64,000 bases of DNA. It comes from Fragum whitleyi. Lineage: Eukaryota > Mollusca > Bivalvia > Cardiida > Cardiidae. The notes under the pieces were generated by a model, which was not told the origin of the DNA, did not search any database, and saw nothing but the letters and a program-made list of their open reading frames with translations. Location of the stretch: the NCBI GenBank assembly GCA_948146395.1, contig OX411543.1:50940517-51004516 (forward strand), in the 5' to 3' direction. Each line of letters opens with the position of its first letter. Position 1 is the stretch's first letter. Of this stretch, positions 35,019-47,774 are shown one piece after another. The position numbers and the translations under genes are program-made.

Positions 35019-35960
35019 GGTAAGTTCACATCGGACTCGGTTTCGACCCGAGTTAACCGGGTTCAATCAGAACGACCTCGGTTTCGATACAAGTGATGTC
35101 AATTTAACCTTTCAACCTCTGATCAATTTTAGATTATTACATCATCTCACGCGACTCCCGGTCGCGATTTGGGGGAAATTCAAATGGCAGCCCTGGAGTC
35201 GCGTGAGATGATGTAATAATCTAAAATTGACTGTAATTGTCCCAAGCAATGATAAAAGTAGATAAAAATTAGGATCCTTAAATATATCATAAGGTTTAAA
35301 ACCTAGCATGTCTATCAGTCAACTTCGGGTATTATAATTAATTTGTTGTAAAAACACGCGAGTTTCAAACCATTGAATTCACTTGCACTTCATGATTAGA
35401 TTTTATCAATTTGACCCGTTCTATTCGTAATCTGAACGTAGTTTAACCCCACTGTTTCCCTGCTTGTTCGTAGCATTTACTTTGACAGATGTTTATAAAA
35501 CGGTTTGTACGGGGGTAATTCAAATGGCAGCCCGGGAGTCGCGTGAGATGATGTAATGATCTAAAATTGACTGTAATATGCATGCGCAGAAAGGACATTT
35601 ATGTGAACGGAGTTACCCACTGGTGGTAGTAAACAAACTTCACATTTACCGCTACAATAATTAATTAACCATGAAATATCGTTATCCCATTCAGAAATGT
35701 GATAAACTCGTGCAAAATACTAAATAGAACAAGAAAAGGGTATTTGTCGTTTAAAGTCAAAGAGAATATTTGTTTTATGTAATCGAATTGATGTGCACTA
35801 TTTTCGACGCCATTTTGGAACCCAAGTAACACCGGCCTGACCCAGGATCAGAAGCGTTGAGGTTGAAAGGTTAAAATGACATCACTAGTGTCGAAACCGA
35901 GGTCGTTCTGATGGAAACCCGGTTAACTCGGGTTGAAACCGAGTCCGATATGAACTTACC
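35019..35960. mobile_element. 942-bp element with TIRs longer than 100 bp
   Basis: The left end, GGTAAGTTCACATCGGACTCGGTTTCGACCCGAGTTAACCGGGTT and onward through TTAACCTTTCAACCTCTGATC (35115), is mirrored by 35847-35960, ending GAACTTACC. Inside, TTTTAGATTATTACATCATCTCACGCGACTCC (35129) pairs with GAGTCGCGTGAGATGATGTAATAATCTAAAA (35196). A third copy of that arm lies at 35538. No coding capacity. The 64- to 69-codon frames are arm translations. Confidence 0.8.
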
Positions 35961-38263
35961 CACGGTGTACTAGGGTAATCGATACGTTCTAATTCGGCAA
36001 GAGAAAGATTCAACAATATCTTACTACGTTGAACTACATTCAAAATACGACAGAAAAACCTTTTCCACCGTAGAAATTTTACACATGCCAAAGATTTGTG
36101 ATGGCACTATGATAGGGTTATACAGTAGAAGAACGTTCATACTACGGGTGACTAGGTTAAAGTACACAGTCTACGCTAGGGTACATTGTAGTACGGAATT
36201 CTTTCACTAAATTAAGATAAGGTTTACAAAGTGAAATATGACCGCTGTTTTTTACAACGTATTTTTTCCATTTCTATCCGTGGACAACTTCAGATACACG
36301 TACTGCAAGTGTAGTGAATCGATAGTTCAACCTTAGCTAACCGATTTACAGGGATTTACTACTGAATGAGTCCGGTCAAACTAGGAACAAAATAACGTAC
36401 TTCACCGTGAATAGACTTTTGAACTTTTTTTTTACAATACCCAAGACACTGCGGTCAAAATCAAGAGTTTGCACTATGTTATTCACGACGTGTAAGCAGG
36501 GCTTACTTCGACTTACTTCGCAGTATACGCTCGGCGACGTGAATTTTACGGCTGACTACGTTGATGTATAACTACGACCAACCACGTCAATTAACGTATA
36601 TATGACCAAGCCTCTAGAAGAAACGCTTAAAACTTTTGTTGCTTAAACTTGAATAAGCCGCAGTGAAAAACAGATTATGTAGGTTTTGAATGATAGTATA
36701 GTGGAAGCATATTGACCTGAACCTGACCTTTGTTTTTTTTAAATTAACTAAATATCGGTCGTTTCTCTTCGGCAAAACACGACTCACCTACGGAATACAT
36801 TCGTAATAGTAGAGTGCACGTGTTGGTTCGATATCGCCCATGATATTTACTGTTACGGCGATATTGGGTCACTCTCATGAACTAGTGAATCAATCACGTT
36901 ACATAAATTGGGTCTCCCATTTAATAATCTTTAGATGTGGTGAAATAATTGCAAATTTTCAAATTTCTTTAAATGCAATTTATGTTTTTTGACTGGATAT
37001 AAAATGAAATCCCCCCTGACAGTCGCACACAAGCAGGAACAATTCTTTTTGAAATTTAATCGTCTGCTCCATGACTAGGTGTCATATATATGTATAGTAT
37101 AACGGAACGTCCATGCTTGATCGTCACGAGCCGAAGTATCTTCGGAATTGTATTCATGATTCTAATTATTTATTCTGCATATAGGTCAGGTTCAAGTTAA
37201 TATGCGCTCGCTATAGCTTTAGTGATTTACATTGCTTTCTTTAATGCTTTTCGATTGGTCATTAATAAATAACGATAGTTTACCACTTTAAAATCTCATC
37301 GCCAAAGCGTTGAAATCATCAACTAATCATATATAACTACCGTGCTTTCATTCATTTCGTCAAATTTAACGTGATCTAAGCGGGGCCCTATTAATGGAGT
37401 CATCGTTGCCTAGTTATCTCGTGCAAAATGACGCGCTGATGGAGACTTTGTCCCAAATATTTCACGTTTTGTTAAATTTTTGCTCTGAAGGAATAAAATA
37501 ATCGTTCGTTTTTCGTGAACTAGAAAAGCTATATATATTCACTCGTTTCGCCACTCGTGAAACAGTGGCTTTTGTTGATCTCTCAAATAAAGATACAAGT
37601 CCTATACATGTTGTAACCAGTTTTGATAAATATTGCCAAATAAAAGAGTAGTTTTAAGCAATCCGGCTATTTTGCATATAATAGATAAAGTGCACAGCTG
37701 AGTTAGTTTTACAGCAATAACCGAGTAGAGACAAATCCCGTTTTGACATCTTGGCTGCATTCGGAACATCACTCGGCCATTTACGTAAACTGCAACATAC
37801 ATCGGATGTTTGTAAGGCGGAGGGGTATGTAACAAAATCGTGCATTTTGTTAGGCGGAAACAGTGTAAGAAAAACTAGCACTGTAGATTTATATCTTTTA
37901 CAGTAAATAGCGGCTGATTTTTTTTTCAGCCGTTAGTTAAGAATTTAAAGATATTCATATTAGGACTCGATGGTTTAATGTCAGTGATTTAAACGAGTAT
38001 CGTTGGCGACGTCGAATGTTTTCACTCACAGTTTCGAGGGCTAACGCCATTTTAACTGACGTCATCGAGTTTTTCAAAGGTTTTCCCGTTATTTTTAGAA
38101 ATAGTCCGTCTATGTACATTTGAGGTTGTTCGTGAGATTAGCCGAGTGGTGTTCCGAATGATCTTGGCTGGTGTGTTATAACGGAGGTTAAAGAACGGGA
38201 CTAGTGATCCCAAAATAATTCATGCGTTACGTTTTTTCTGCCCTTCAATTAAAAATCATCATG
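35961..38263. other. Intergenic DNA, nothing recognised
   Basis: 2.3 kb without a supported gene. A small hairpin, TTCGATATCGCCCATGATATTTACTGTTACGGCGATATTGGG, lies near 36827-36868. The 77- and 75-codon overlapping minus frames near 37602-37881 look like chance. Confidence 0.4.
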
Positions 38264-38345
38264 AAACTATCAAGAATGAACAAAATCTGCAATATTTTAC
38301 CTCCCTTTAATAAAATATGCATATTAGGTCCATAAATAGCTCCAT
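38264..38345. repeat. MITE family A fragment
   Basis: AACAAAATCTGCAATATTTTACCTCCCTTTAATAAAATATGCATATTAGGTCCATAAATAGC is the right half of the central hairpin plus adjacent sequence of family A. Both termini are missing. Confidence 0.5.
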
Positions 38346-38769
38346 AGACAATTATACCCAGGTAGAAAGGGCGTGGCCGGTCCTGGTCATGGCGGCTTAT
38401 TTTTAACTGACTAATCTCGATGATGAATTTCGTCGATTTATCGAAGAAATAGACTACACCATGGACCAAACGATAGCTACGGAGAAGTGAGAATAGTCTG
38501 TTTATCGGACAATCCAAGTTAGAAGTTAGTATGAAACAATATAAGACGCTTTGATTGGATTTAAATCATAATATTGGATTTGACCTTTAACCTTAACCAG
38601 AATATCCACAGTCATGAGAGTCAATCATTCGTAAAATACAAACAAAAATAATGGGTATTGCATTAGAATTATGGCGCAGCAGAATTGGATGTTTTTCTCA
38701 GCGAGCTAAACGTTAATCAAGCCGCAGTGAAATAAATCTGATATGTTTACTAACATTTATCTCATTTTC

Positions 38770-39668
38770 CCTCAGACTAGCCTTATTCGCCTTATTAGTA
38801 GCTCAGTGCATTGAACGTAACTCAGGGCCAAAAGGAGGACAGGGAGATAACGGCAGGGAAAAACTCGATCGAATCGTACAGAAAGATGGTCAGTAATCGA
38901 AAGGGGTAAAGGAAAAGATCCAGCGCTTGAGAAACCTGCTTCAGTCCAACAACCAGTAAGTTTCTTTTCGTCTAAGAGATCAGACCAACCAAGAATAAAT
39001 GACTGGCTAAATAGCCAATCTCAGAGAAATGTAATACTAGATTCTGATTTTAAAAATGACTTTCAAAGTGTCATTGGCAACCCTGCTCAGACAGGAACCT
39101 ATACATATCCTTCTTGATATGCAAAGAAGCGTTAAGGTCTTGTCTACGAAATTCGATAGAATGGAAAAATCGATGGCAGATCTTCAGACTGAAAATAAGA
39201 CTTTAAACAGGATTAAAAAGTTCATCATTTGGAAGCACAATCAAGACGAGAGAATCTCAAGTTTTTCAATGTACCAGAGTCAGGCAAAGAAAAGTGGACT
39301 GAAAGCGAAAATAAGATAAGAAAATATATCAAGGATGACCTGCAAATTGATGAATCGACGATAAGTTTAGAACGAGCTCACAGACTTCATAGTAATAGTT
39401 AACCACGCCCTATCATTGTCAAATTATCGTTTTATAAAGATAAAGATAGTATTTTACAGGCATATGGTGAGAAGAGGAAGTCTGATAGATTACACGGAAC
39501 TGACAGTGCGACTACTGGCGACTCACCAAAGATAGGCGTAAGTGAAGATATCCCTCAACGAGTTAGTAGAATGCGACAGTGCTTGACTCCCTTTATTCAA
39601 GATGCTATAAAAAGCAGACGATGTAGTCAAGCGGCCATATGGGAATAAGTGCGCTAGAAATCGAGTTT
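38770..39668 (+). pseudogene. LINE ORF1 remnant
   Basis: Across frames, this stretch reads as an ORF1 nucleic-acid-binding protein of a non-LTR retrotransposon. It has a coiled-coil-like segment (SMADLQTENKTLNRIK), EAQSRRENLKFFNVPE, KWTESENKIRKYIKDDL, STISLERAHRLH, RPIIVKLSFYKDKDSIL and SEDIPQRVSRMRQ. At least three frameshifts and several stops are present. It is cut at its 3' end by the 4.2-kb insertion at 39669-43848. Belongs with the ORF2 remnant that resumes at about 43985. Confidence 0.75.
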
Positions 39669-42600
39669 GTGGGCACTTTCGCGGCATGAAGGGCAACAGG
39701 GCTTAAGTTGAAGAGTGACATCTGCTCTTTCAGAATCTGCCTGTTGCCCAACTGAAAAATCATTTCTAAGGTCAATAAATGAGGTCAAAGGTCATTGGGT
39801 GCAAAAGGGTGAAAAATTCAATAATTATGGCACATAGACGACGAATGACGGGCATTTGTTAGCTGTACGTATCAGAATCAAATTGAAATGCCTTTATTCT
39901 ATAGACCTATTATTTTCTAAACATCATACACAGTTTTCTTGATATATTCGTCCACCTGTCTGTTATTTTTATCAGTTTTTAAGGAGCCAAATGAAGAACT
40001 GTGTTCCCTTTTTCAGTTTACCTATAAAAGATTTAACTTGTCGTAAGCCTTTCTTTTGCGAATTTTGTGATATTAATCTGGTTTTGGTGAATATAACTTT
40101 TTTACATTCAAAAGTAATATCTATAATTGCAAGCACTTATCCTCTGACTATCCGGGTAATTGTAAAATACGTTACTTTAAAAAAAACCAACTCCATATAG
40201 AAAACTTTATTGTGGCTAGTGATTTGTATTCTTTAATATCATTTTTGTGTTCCTTTTATTTTGAGCAAATATAACCTTTTCGCAACCCAAAATTATGTTT
40301 ACAATTATTACGATGACTACCAGGGTAATTGTAAAATACGTTACTTTAAAATACTCAATATAGGAAATATCATTGGACCTTTCACCTGAAAACTCTGGCA
40401 ATACTCTTGATAATAACCGTACTGATAAATTAAGCAATAACTAAGAAAGTTTTGATTAATATCGAAATGGCCGATCACAAATAAAAGATGTTACGAAAAT
40501 ACTGGTAAAATGTGTTAAATATCTCATATAACTGTTGTTCCAAAACACGACAAATCATGAAATAATATATAATAACTTTGTAATCGACAGATCTGCGTTA
40601 CCGCGACAGAAAAACGTAACGAATGTAATAATCTATGTAACAACATTTGATCCAACCATTTTGTAAAATCGATTTAAATCTTTCTTCTATATTTACAATC
40701 TATTGTGCTATTGCTAATTGGGTGGGAATGATTATCTAAAAGGATAGAAGATTAAAAATGCATCTTATGTAACATCATTTATACATCTATAATACTTTAT
40801 GAATGCAACCTACATGTATTGCTTGTTTCGTGTAAATGAAATTGATAAATGTAGACGAGAACAATTAAAAATTATGTCACTGCGTATCATTAAAAACTGT
40901 CGATATTTGCATTTAAAAAATTATCACTGGTGATAAATCGATCACTCTCTGCCGAAAGAATATATCTAACGGCGAAAACTTGGTAGCAAAATACGTTGAT
41001 CCTTTAAAGAATAACGATATTTGAGTTCCGCATTAAACAAAAACATGGTCTTTATGGTCAAACGTTGCCCTTTCGGACAAAAAAGGAATTTTAGAGCAAT
41101 ATGTATCGATACAAGCTACATCAATACAAAATAAAAAGGCCTTTTGAAAAAAATCGAGTGTTACATCCTCGGTTTTATACACGAATAAGGGTTATAGAAT
41201 ATGCGCCACAATATTACGGGTTGTGTTGAAAATAACAATACTCATGATGTAATGAGAAACAATTCTGTCAAATGCAACTTTACAAAGCACTTACAATTTA
41301 AAAAACTAATAAAAATTGTAACTACCTATGGTTAGATTCTGATTTCTGAATGTAACTTACGTTCAACAATAATTTGTCTAAGCACTCATCTTGATCAAGT
41401 CAAACTAAGTAACACTTCTTTTGTAGGAAAAGAGGGAACTTGAAACTCGCATCGTTGAAATTAACACCATAGAAATATATAATTCTAACCAATTTCGTTT
41501 CAAATTATACATTTTTTCGTGGAAAAAGATCAGTTTCATTACTCGGACATATTCATATGTCCCTTTCAAAAAGCCTAGATTTACCACATAGAACAACAGC
41601 CGATCAATGATTTAGAAAAACGTATGTTGGTTACCGGCTGAACCAACAGCCGGTGTGGAAAGACAATGCCCCGAATTAGGTTCTTTTCGACGAATATAGC
41701 AGCGTAAAAATCGTATTGGACCCTGATACAAGAGGGTTTTACTTTCAATCAAGTCCAATTGCGTTTCTGACGGTAGAAATTTGATCGACACACGATCGTA
41801 GCACTGTGCGTTATTAGCGTAACTATACAGACGTAAACTTGCAGTAAAAATACACTTAAGGTTATTGTTCCGTTCGTTTCCGGACTTCTGTCAACAAGCC
41901 GTTCGTCGTAATCACATCTAGCTTTTCATATACTTGAAAAAGTTAGATGCGGTGGGGTTTATGAAAAACAAATGATACACGTATAGAATAATGTTTGTCA
42001 AAACAACACATTATAACAGATATTCATTTTAACAGAAAGAAAGGTTGCTGTACATACATTGTTCTAAATGAAATAACCTACCTTCTAAAGCTTTGCTGAT
42101 TTAATTATTATTTACTAGTAATCTATGGGGTATGTTACTTTTTCGTCTGTTTATTCAGATAAAATATAAAGTGACGTCTATGAGATTGCCTTTTGCAGTT
42201 CTGAATTATATATTAATGCATACCGCTGTATGCTGCTAACTCATACATCTTTAAAATCGTTATACTTTTCGTAACATGGAATCTAGTAGCAATGAATATT
42301 TGATAAATGCAAAAAAAAGTTTTCGAGTCAAAGTATCTCAAATTTATCTTTACTGTCTCGACTTCCTGGTTTGCATTGTGCCCTTAGTAAGGGCGCTCGA
42401 CTTGTGACCTAAAGATACGTGGTTTGAGCCCAACATCACAGGGGCTGTTTATGGTAAAAAAAACTTAATGACCAAGGCCAGCGCGCCAAAGTGTAGAATT
42501 GAACAGCATTTCGGTTCAAGCCACTGAATCTCTCTCTGGGCCGTGAAAAGACATTGTTTGAGTTTTAGTAGGTATGTTAAGGTGATTAAAGTTGGGCAGG

Positions 42601-43848
42601 ATTTTTGTGCTTTAAAAGAATAATAATAATTATAAAACGTAACTTACAAATAAATGGTTCACGGCAATATAAATTGTGGCAAGATACCCCGAATGATATA
42701 GATTTTGAAATAAACAAGAAAAACTGTGATATGCATTCCGTGAAATACAATACGTATCTTCTAATTATCAAATTTATATCAGATTTTATGGGTAACGTAT
42801 GTTACACATATTTGACCTCCCAAGAAAGATTCTTGTGTAATTGTTTCATCCAATGCAATACATGTACTTGAATACGTTAATCAATTCCATTGATATTTCA
42901 CTTAAATGTAACATACTTAATAAATGAGCTGCGAGTCATTTTGGAGATGCAAATGTTGATAACTAGGGTTTCAACAGCGTAAAAAGTAGTTACTTACACT
43001 TATATTTTAATGATATTCGAGTGTTACACAATTTTCTTATGTTTGAGACATTTTGAAAATGAAAAGAAACACTAAAATTAGAAAATGAAAGAAGTTCTAA
43101 TCGTTGATAACTCCATATATTGTATCTTCTTTTGAATATATTCTAAATGGGTAACGTAGTTTTCATATATTTGAAAAAATAGAAATATCCAAAAATAATT
43201 ATATTATTCTACCAGAGTCTTCACATCACAACTTGTCACAATGTTTTTGTTTTACAAATTTACTTTGTCTATTGCACAATCTAATGTTGTTGTTTGTCCA
43301 AATGTGTACTTTAACTTAAGGCCCATTTATCCCTTTTATAGGCTGAAAAGTATAACGTCATTGACAAACAAACGTTTAGTATTTTTTTTGAGACAGGATT
43401 GTTAATATATTAATGAATCCAGGACATCCATAAAATACGAAATAAATGTTATCTCAGGTTAACGTAGGGTAAAACAACGCTTTCTGTCTAAAATCATAAA
43501 GCAGTAGTCTGTTTAGCAAGGTAATTCATCCTTTTTAGTCGAGTGAAGGGTTAAAAATATGACCTAACATAGTATAAATAAACACCAAATACCACAAAAA
43601 TTAAGAAACAATGCTCCTATGTTATTTACTGATGCTTTTAAAGTTTATTTTCTATTCAAAGAAGAATATTATATCATAAACAATTATACCCATAGAATTC
43701 GCTTACGTGAAATGTACTTGGTGATCTTTGACCCCGATTGTGACCTCATTTATGATTTTATTTTTGGGCAACAGGGCAAAATCTGTTCAGGGGTCGTTGC
43801 CGAAGCTATTTAGCCTATTGAGACCTTATGCCGCAAAAGTGCCCACAC
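39669..43848. mobile_element. 4.2-kb TIR element inserted in the LINE
   Basis: The left end, GTGGGCACTTTCGCGGCATGAAGGGCAACAGGG, is mirrored by the right end TTATGCCGCAAAAGTGCCCAC. Similarity continues inward for about 170 bp (TGCCTGTTGCCCAACTG...AATAAATGAGGTCAAAGGTCA against TGACCTCATTTATGATTTTATTTTTGGGCAACAGGGCA). The interior is AT-rich with no frame over 90 codons. It contains a ~230-bp direct duplication at about 40040-40165 and 40250-40350 ending GGGTAATTGTAAAATACGTTACTTTAAA. Non-autonomous; I could not settle a target duplication. Confidence 0.65.
42385..42470 (+). repeat. tRNA-like SINE head inside the 4.2-kb element
   Basis: CCTTAGTAAGGGCGCTCGACTTGTGACCTAAAGATACGTGGTTTGAGCCC has an A-box-like start and a B-box-like GGTTTGAGCCC at tRNA spacing. 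The following GGGGCTGTTTATGG and CCAAGGCCAGCGCGCC are non-tRNA body. The SINE end was not defined. Confidence 0.4.
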
Positions 43849-44213
43849 TTCGAAAATTTTCGGTCTAAACCACCAGTCTAATGGGTTCATCTGCAATATT
43901 ACAAGTTAATTGTAGATGGAAAGCGGTTTATCTACGATAGCGAGACTAACCATCCGTAGAAGTGTCTAAATAAGGAACAGGCCAATGCCTTCAGAATCAT
44001 AATGGAACTATGTCACGTCAAGCAATAAATGGAGGTAATCCAAATATCGTCCTTCACTTGGCTTCTTTCAACATTGCTGGACTAGAGAAATTTGAGAACG
44101 ATAATCTATTTCGTAATTACTGTGAACGAAATAATTTGATAGGACTGGTAGAAACGTGGGGTATATGTGATGCAGACTTTGAGAACATCTCCCAGATATC
44201 ATCAATACAGTTA

Positions 44214-45128
44214 TAGTCCGTTTGACTTCTATATGGACCAACATTTCGCCGGAAATCTCAGAAATTGATTGATGAAATGCATATTTTTCTTGACATATCA
44301 TATATTCCAGTTAATACCATGACGAATTTTGTTTTTCAGAATTTTTGAATGTAAAATAATGATTTTGTCCGTCCGTCTACATGTTAACTTTCAGCCTTTC
44401 ATACCTACTTGTGACTGTAGTAAACGGAACAGCGAATTGTATAACCAAAAATAGTACTTATTTGCATAGGGGCCAAGTCAAAAGTGTAAGATTTTAAGTG
44501 AATTGTTTTAGTATAAAATCGAGTGTATCAATATAATGAAGTTTGTCGAAGATTTTTACTACTGTTGGATATCAAATCTGAGTATATTCTCTCTTTCTTC
44601 AGAAACCGTTTGACCAGATTATTGATTATTGTTTTTATTTATGCTGAAATGAACCCTATATTTACATTTTAAGACCAATCAAAAAGCATTATTACACGAA
44701 GTAGATGGGAATTTCACGAGGAAAACTTGACGAGAAGGCGAATAGTATGACGGTAAAAATCACGTGCTATTTAAGTTTAAGATGACATGCCCGTCGATAT
44801 GCTAATTAGCATGTCCAAATAAGGAATAATGGACATTTCATCTGTCAAATGTTTAGTATAAAACCACGTGTTTTTACTATATATGTTTACAATTTCTTAT
44901 AACTAAACAGCCCCCATCACCCCTCGTGTTAAAGAGCGGAAAATGCGAAAATATTAACATTAACTAGATAGACAAAATCATTATTTTGAAATCATTTTAT
45001 TTTCAAAAAATATTTTTTGGAATGGTATATAGCTGAAATTAAGATTTTACTATATACAAATCCTTCATTCAAACGCAATTTTATGTAATTGATGAAAAGG
45101 TTGGTCCATATAGAAGTCAAACGGACTT
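44214..45128. mobile_element. 915-bp TA-flanked TIR element in the LINE endonuclease
   Basis: The left TAGTCCGTTTGACTTCTATATGGACCAA and right TTGGTCCATATAGAAGTCAAACGGACTT are near-perfect 27-base TIRs. TA at 44212-44213 and 45129-45130 is a plausible target duplication (Tc1/mariner style). The endonuclease reading resumes just beyond. No transposase frame is present. Confidence 0.8.
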
Positions 45129-45816
45129 TAGTAACTTTAGATCTAAAAAGTTCAGTGCTCTTCGTTGTTCCGGAGGGGTGACCGTATTTTTACGAAAACA
45201 ATTATTTGATACTCTTAAGATTTCAAGAATTGTTCAAAAAGTCAAAGAAAGTGTTTTGATTCACATTTCATCTTGCTCAGAAAATCAAAGGGATATAATC
45301 ATAATCTATACGTACAATGTATGTAGCACCAGAGATCTCGAGTATAATATATTCATCTGGTGAGTCTAATGGTATAGAGATACTACAGCGTACTGTTGGC
45401 GATGTAATATCTCAATATCGAAACGCTAATATTTTTGTTAGCAGGTGATTTTAATGCTCGAACCTCGAATCATCTTGATTATATACTTTAGTACCTAATT
45501 ATGACATTTCCTAAGTTTTTAATGATTTAACCATATATTATCCGTCCGACAAATATAACCTCAATAGGTGTTCGAAGGACGAAAACACTAATAGATTCGG
45601 TTTATCTCTGCTTGATATGTGCTGCACACACTATCGACATATATCAAACGGTACACCTTTTAACGATAATGATGGTAACTTTACATGCATTTCTAATAAT
45701 GGGATAAGTCTTGTTGATTATAATATCTGTTCTTCATATTTGTTTCAAAATATGAAAAAAAAAAATCCGTGTCGGAAATGAAGATTTCTCTGATCACTTT
45801 CCTTTGTACTTTACAG

Positions 45817-47774
45817 TGGCGTAGCCATGTTATTTACATTGGTGCGGCAAAACTGAGCTCCGAAGGAGCGAATGCGAGCGCCGAAGGCGCGAAGCCCTTC
45901 TAGGGGGGTCCGGGGGCATGCCCCCCGGAAAATTTTTGAAAAAACGGTGCGATTTGGTGCATTCTAGCCTATACTTGATCACAATTTTTGAGTCATTTTA
46001 GAGCAATTTCCAGGCACGTAAAAAGCAGGGATTAAACAGGAAAGGGTTAACCCTAGTACGAGGACTAATCGATAATGACATTAACAACTCACCATGTACT
46101 CACAGGGAATCGCATGTTTGACATCAACAGAAAACGGAAGTAAACAGAATTACCATTCTACAGACGGGTCTTGATAATCACCCCGGGACGCACCGGGACA
46201 CCCCGGGACGGTTCATATATATATATATAAATAGGCTATAAAATCATTAGAAATTGATTATATAAATGTACAGTTGATTAAATATCAATAAGAATTTTAA
46301 CTTGTTGAATTAGTATTACGCTAATTTTGATGATATCATTGTATTAAGACAGACACCCTGGGACACCTTACCATAACTGATCGTGGAAAAGCAGGCAATT
46401 TTATTAAAAAATTCTTTCACAAATTCAACAATAGATAATTTGCCATTAAATAGGAATAGCGAATGTTAGGACTTTTTTCAAAGAGCATTAAAAATTACGG
46501 ATATGACACCATCCCGGGACTCACTTAAAGTAAGTTACCTTTTTTAAAGTGCATGTTAATAAACCACGGGACACGTGTATCAGTTGAATGAGAACTAGAT
46601 CGATGTTTCGGGGAAAAGTTATTTACATAAAAATGAAAAATGATACAAAGTTCATAGTAAAATTATGAAGATTAAAAAGCCAATGTTTATAGACTATGTT
46701 GAATAAGAAATAACACCCCTGGACTTAATGCAAGTGCAGATAGAACTTACATTGTACCTGATTCTCATTAAATAAGAAACATACCAGGACTAATTTTATA
46801 TAGAAAAACGAGCTCAAGAAAATGTTTTTCTCTTGGAAGAAGAAACACCCCGAACTAGTTTTATATGCATATTCAAACCCACAAAGCGATTTTGCATAGG
46901 ATAAAAAAAACCCAAGGGATTCAATTCAATGGAACAGAAAACATTCAAACGATTTCTCTCGGAAGAAGATACAACGCGAGGCTAATTTTATATGCATATT
47001 CAAACTCACAAAGCGATTTTGCATATGATAAACAACACCCGGGGACTGAATTCATTTGAACAGAAAACATACAAAACGATTTGTCTTTGAAGAAAAAACA
47101 CCCCTGGACTAATTTCATATGCACATTCAAACTCACAAAATTATTTCGCATAGGAGAAGAAACGTCAGGGGACTAAATTCAATTGAACAGAAAACATCCA
47201 AAACGATTTTTCCTAGGTAACGACTTCTCGTAAAATAAGAAAAAACGGGACTTAATCATGACAAATGCACATACGATCTCACAAAACGATTTCTCACAGG
47301 ATGAGAAAAGAAGCCCGGGGCTAATTTTCTATATTTATACGAATTCATAAAATGATTTCACTAACACGTTGGGACTGAATTTAAATAATATTCATCTATT
47401 TAATGCATATAAATCATATTTGATGCGTCCCGGGGTGTGTCATTGAGTCCCGGGGTGTCCCGGTGCGTCCCGGGGTGAATATTAAGACCGTCTACAGACG
47501 CTTGGAAGTTTAGATTATTGATGAGTCATCCCAGGATGCTGGCATTTCGTTGTGTATGGCGGATTAAAAGAACTATAAGACATCATGTTTTATAAACGTT
47601 TTATTCATCCGTTATATGCTCACATACATTTTCAGTCATTTAGCGGTCAACATAATCCAGTTTTATTGTAGCGGCATGCCGCATCTACGGCAATTATTGG
47701 TGCGGCATGCCGCATCTACGGCAATTATTGGTGCGGCGAATGCCGCACCTGCCGCACCCGTGTCTACGCCCATG
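45817..47774. mobile_element. hAT-like element, 1.96 kb, with 8-bp target duplication
   Basis: CTTTACAG lies immediately on both sides (45809-45816 and 47775-47782). The ends (CAG)TGGCGTAGCCATG...GGTGCGGC and GCCGCACCCGTGTCTACGCCCATG are imperfect TIRs. Removing the insert with one CTTTACAG restores the LINE reading SDHFPLYFTVKFNR in frame. Near the right end a 31-bp unit (GGTGCGGCATGCCGCATCTACGGCAATTATT) is repeated. There is no transposase. Eight-base duplications and CAGxGGCGTAG ends are usual for hAT non-autonomous elements. Confidence 0.8.
46179..47477. mobile_element. 1.3-kb element with GC-rich TIRs nested in the hAT-like element
   Basis: CACCCCGGGACGCACCGGGACACCCCGGGAC at the left is mirrored by GTCCCGGGGTGTCCCGGTGCGTCCCGGGGTG at the right. 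AAT flanks both ends (46176-46178 and 47478-47480). The interior is AT-rich and has at least three ~127-bp direct repeats (starts near 46855, 46981 and 47109) with CTAATTTTATATGCATATTCAAACTCACAAAGCGATTTTGC. The 64- and 68-codon frames are repeat translations. Confidence 0.8.

Noticed and set aside
44010..44216. 68-codon frame as a small host gene
   Set aside because: It is the start of the LINE endonuclease domain (FNIAGL..., GLVETWG) cut by a TIR element.
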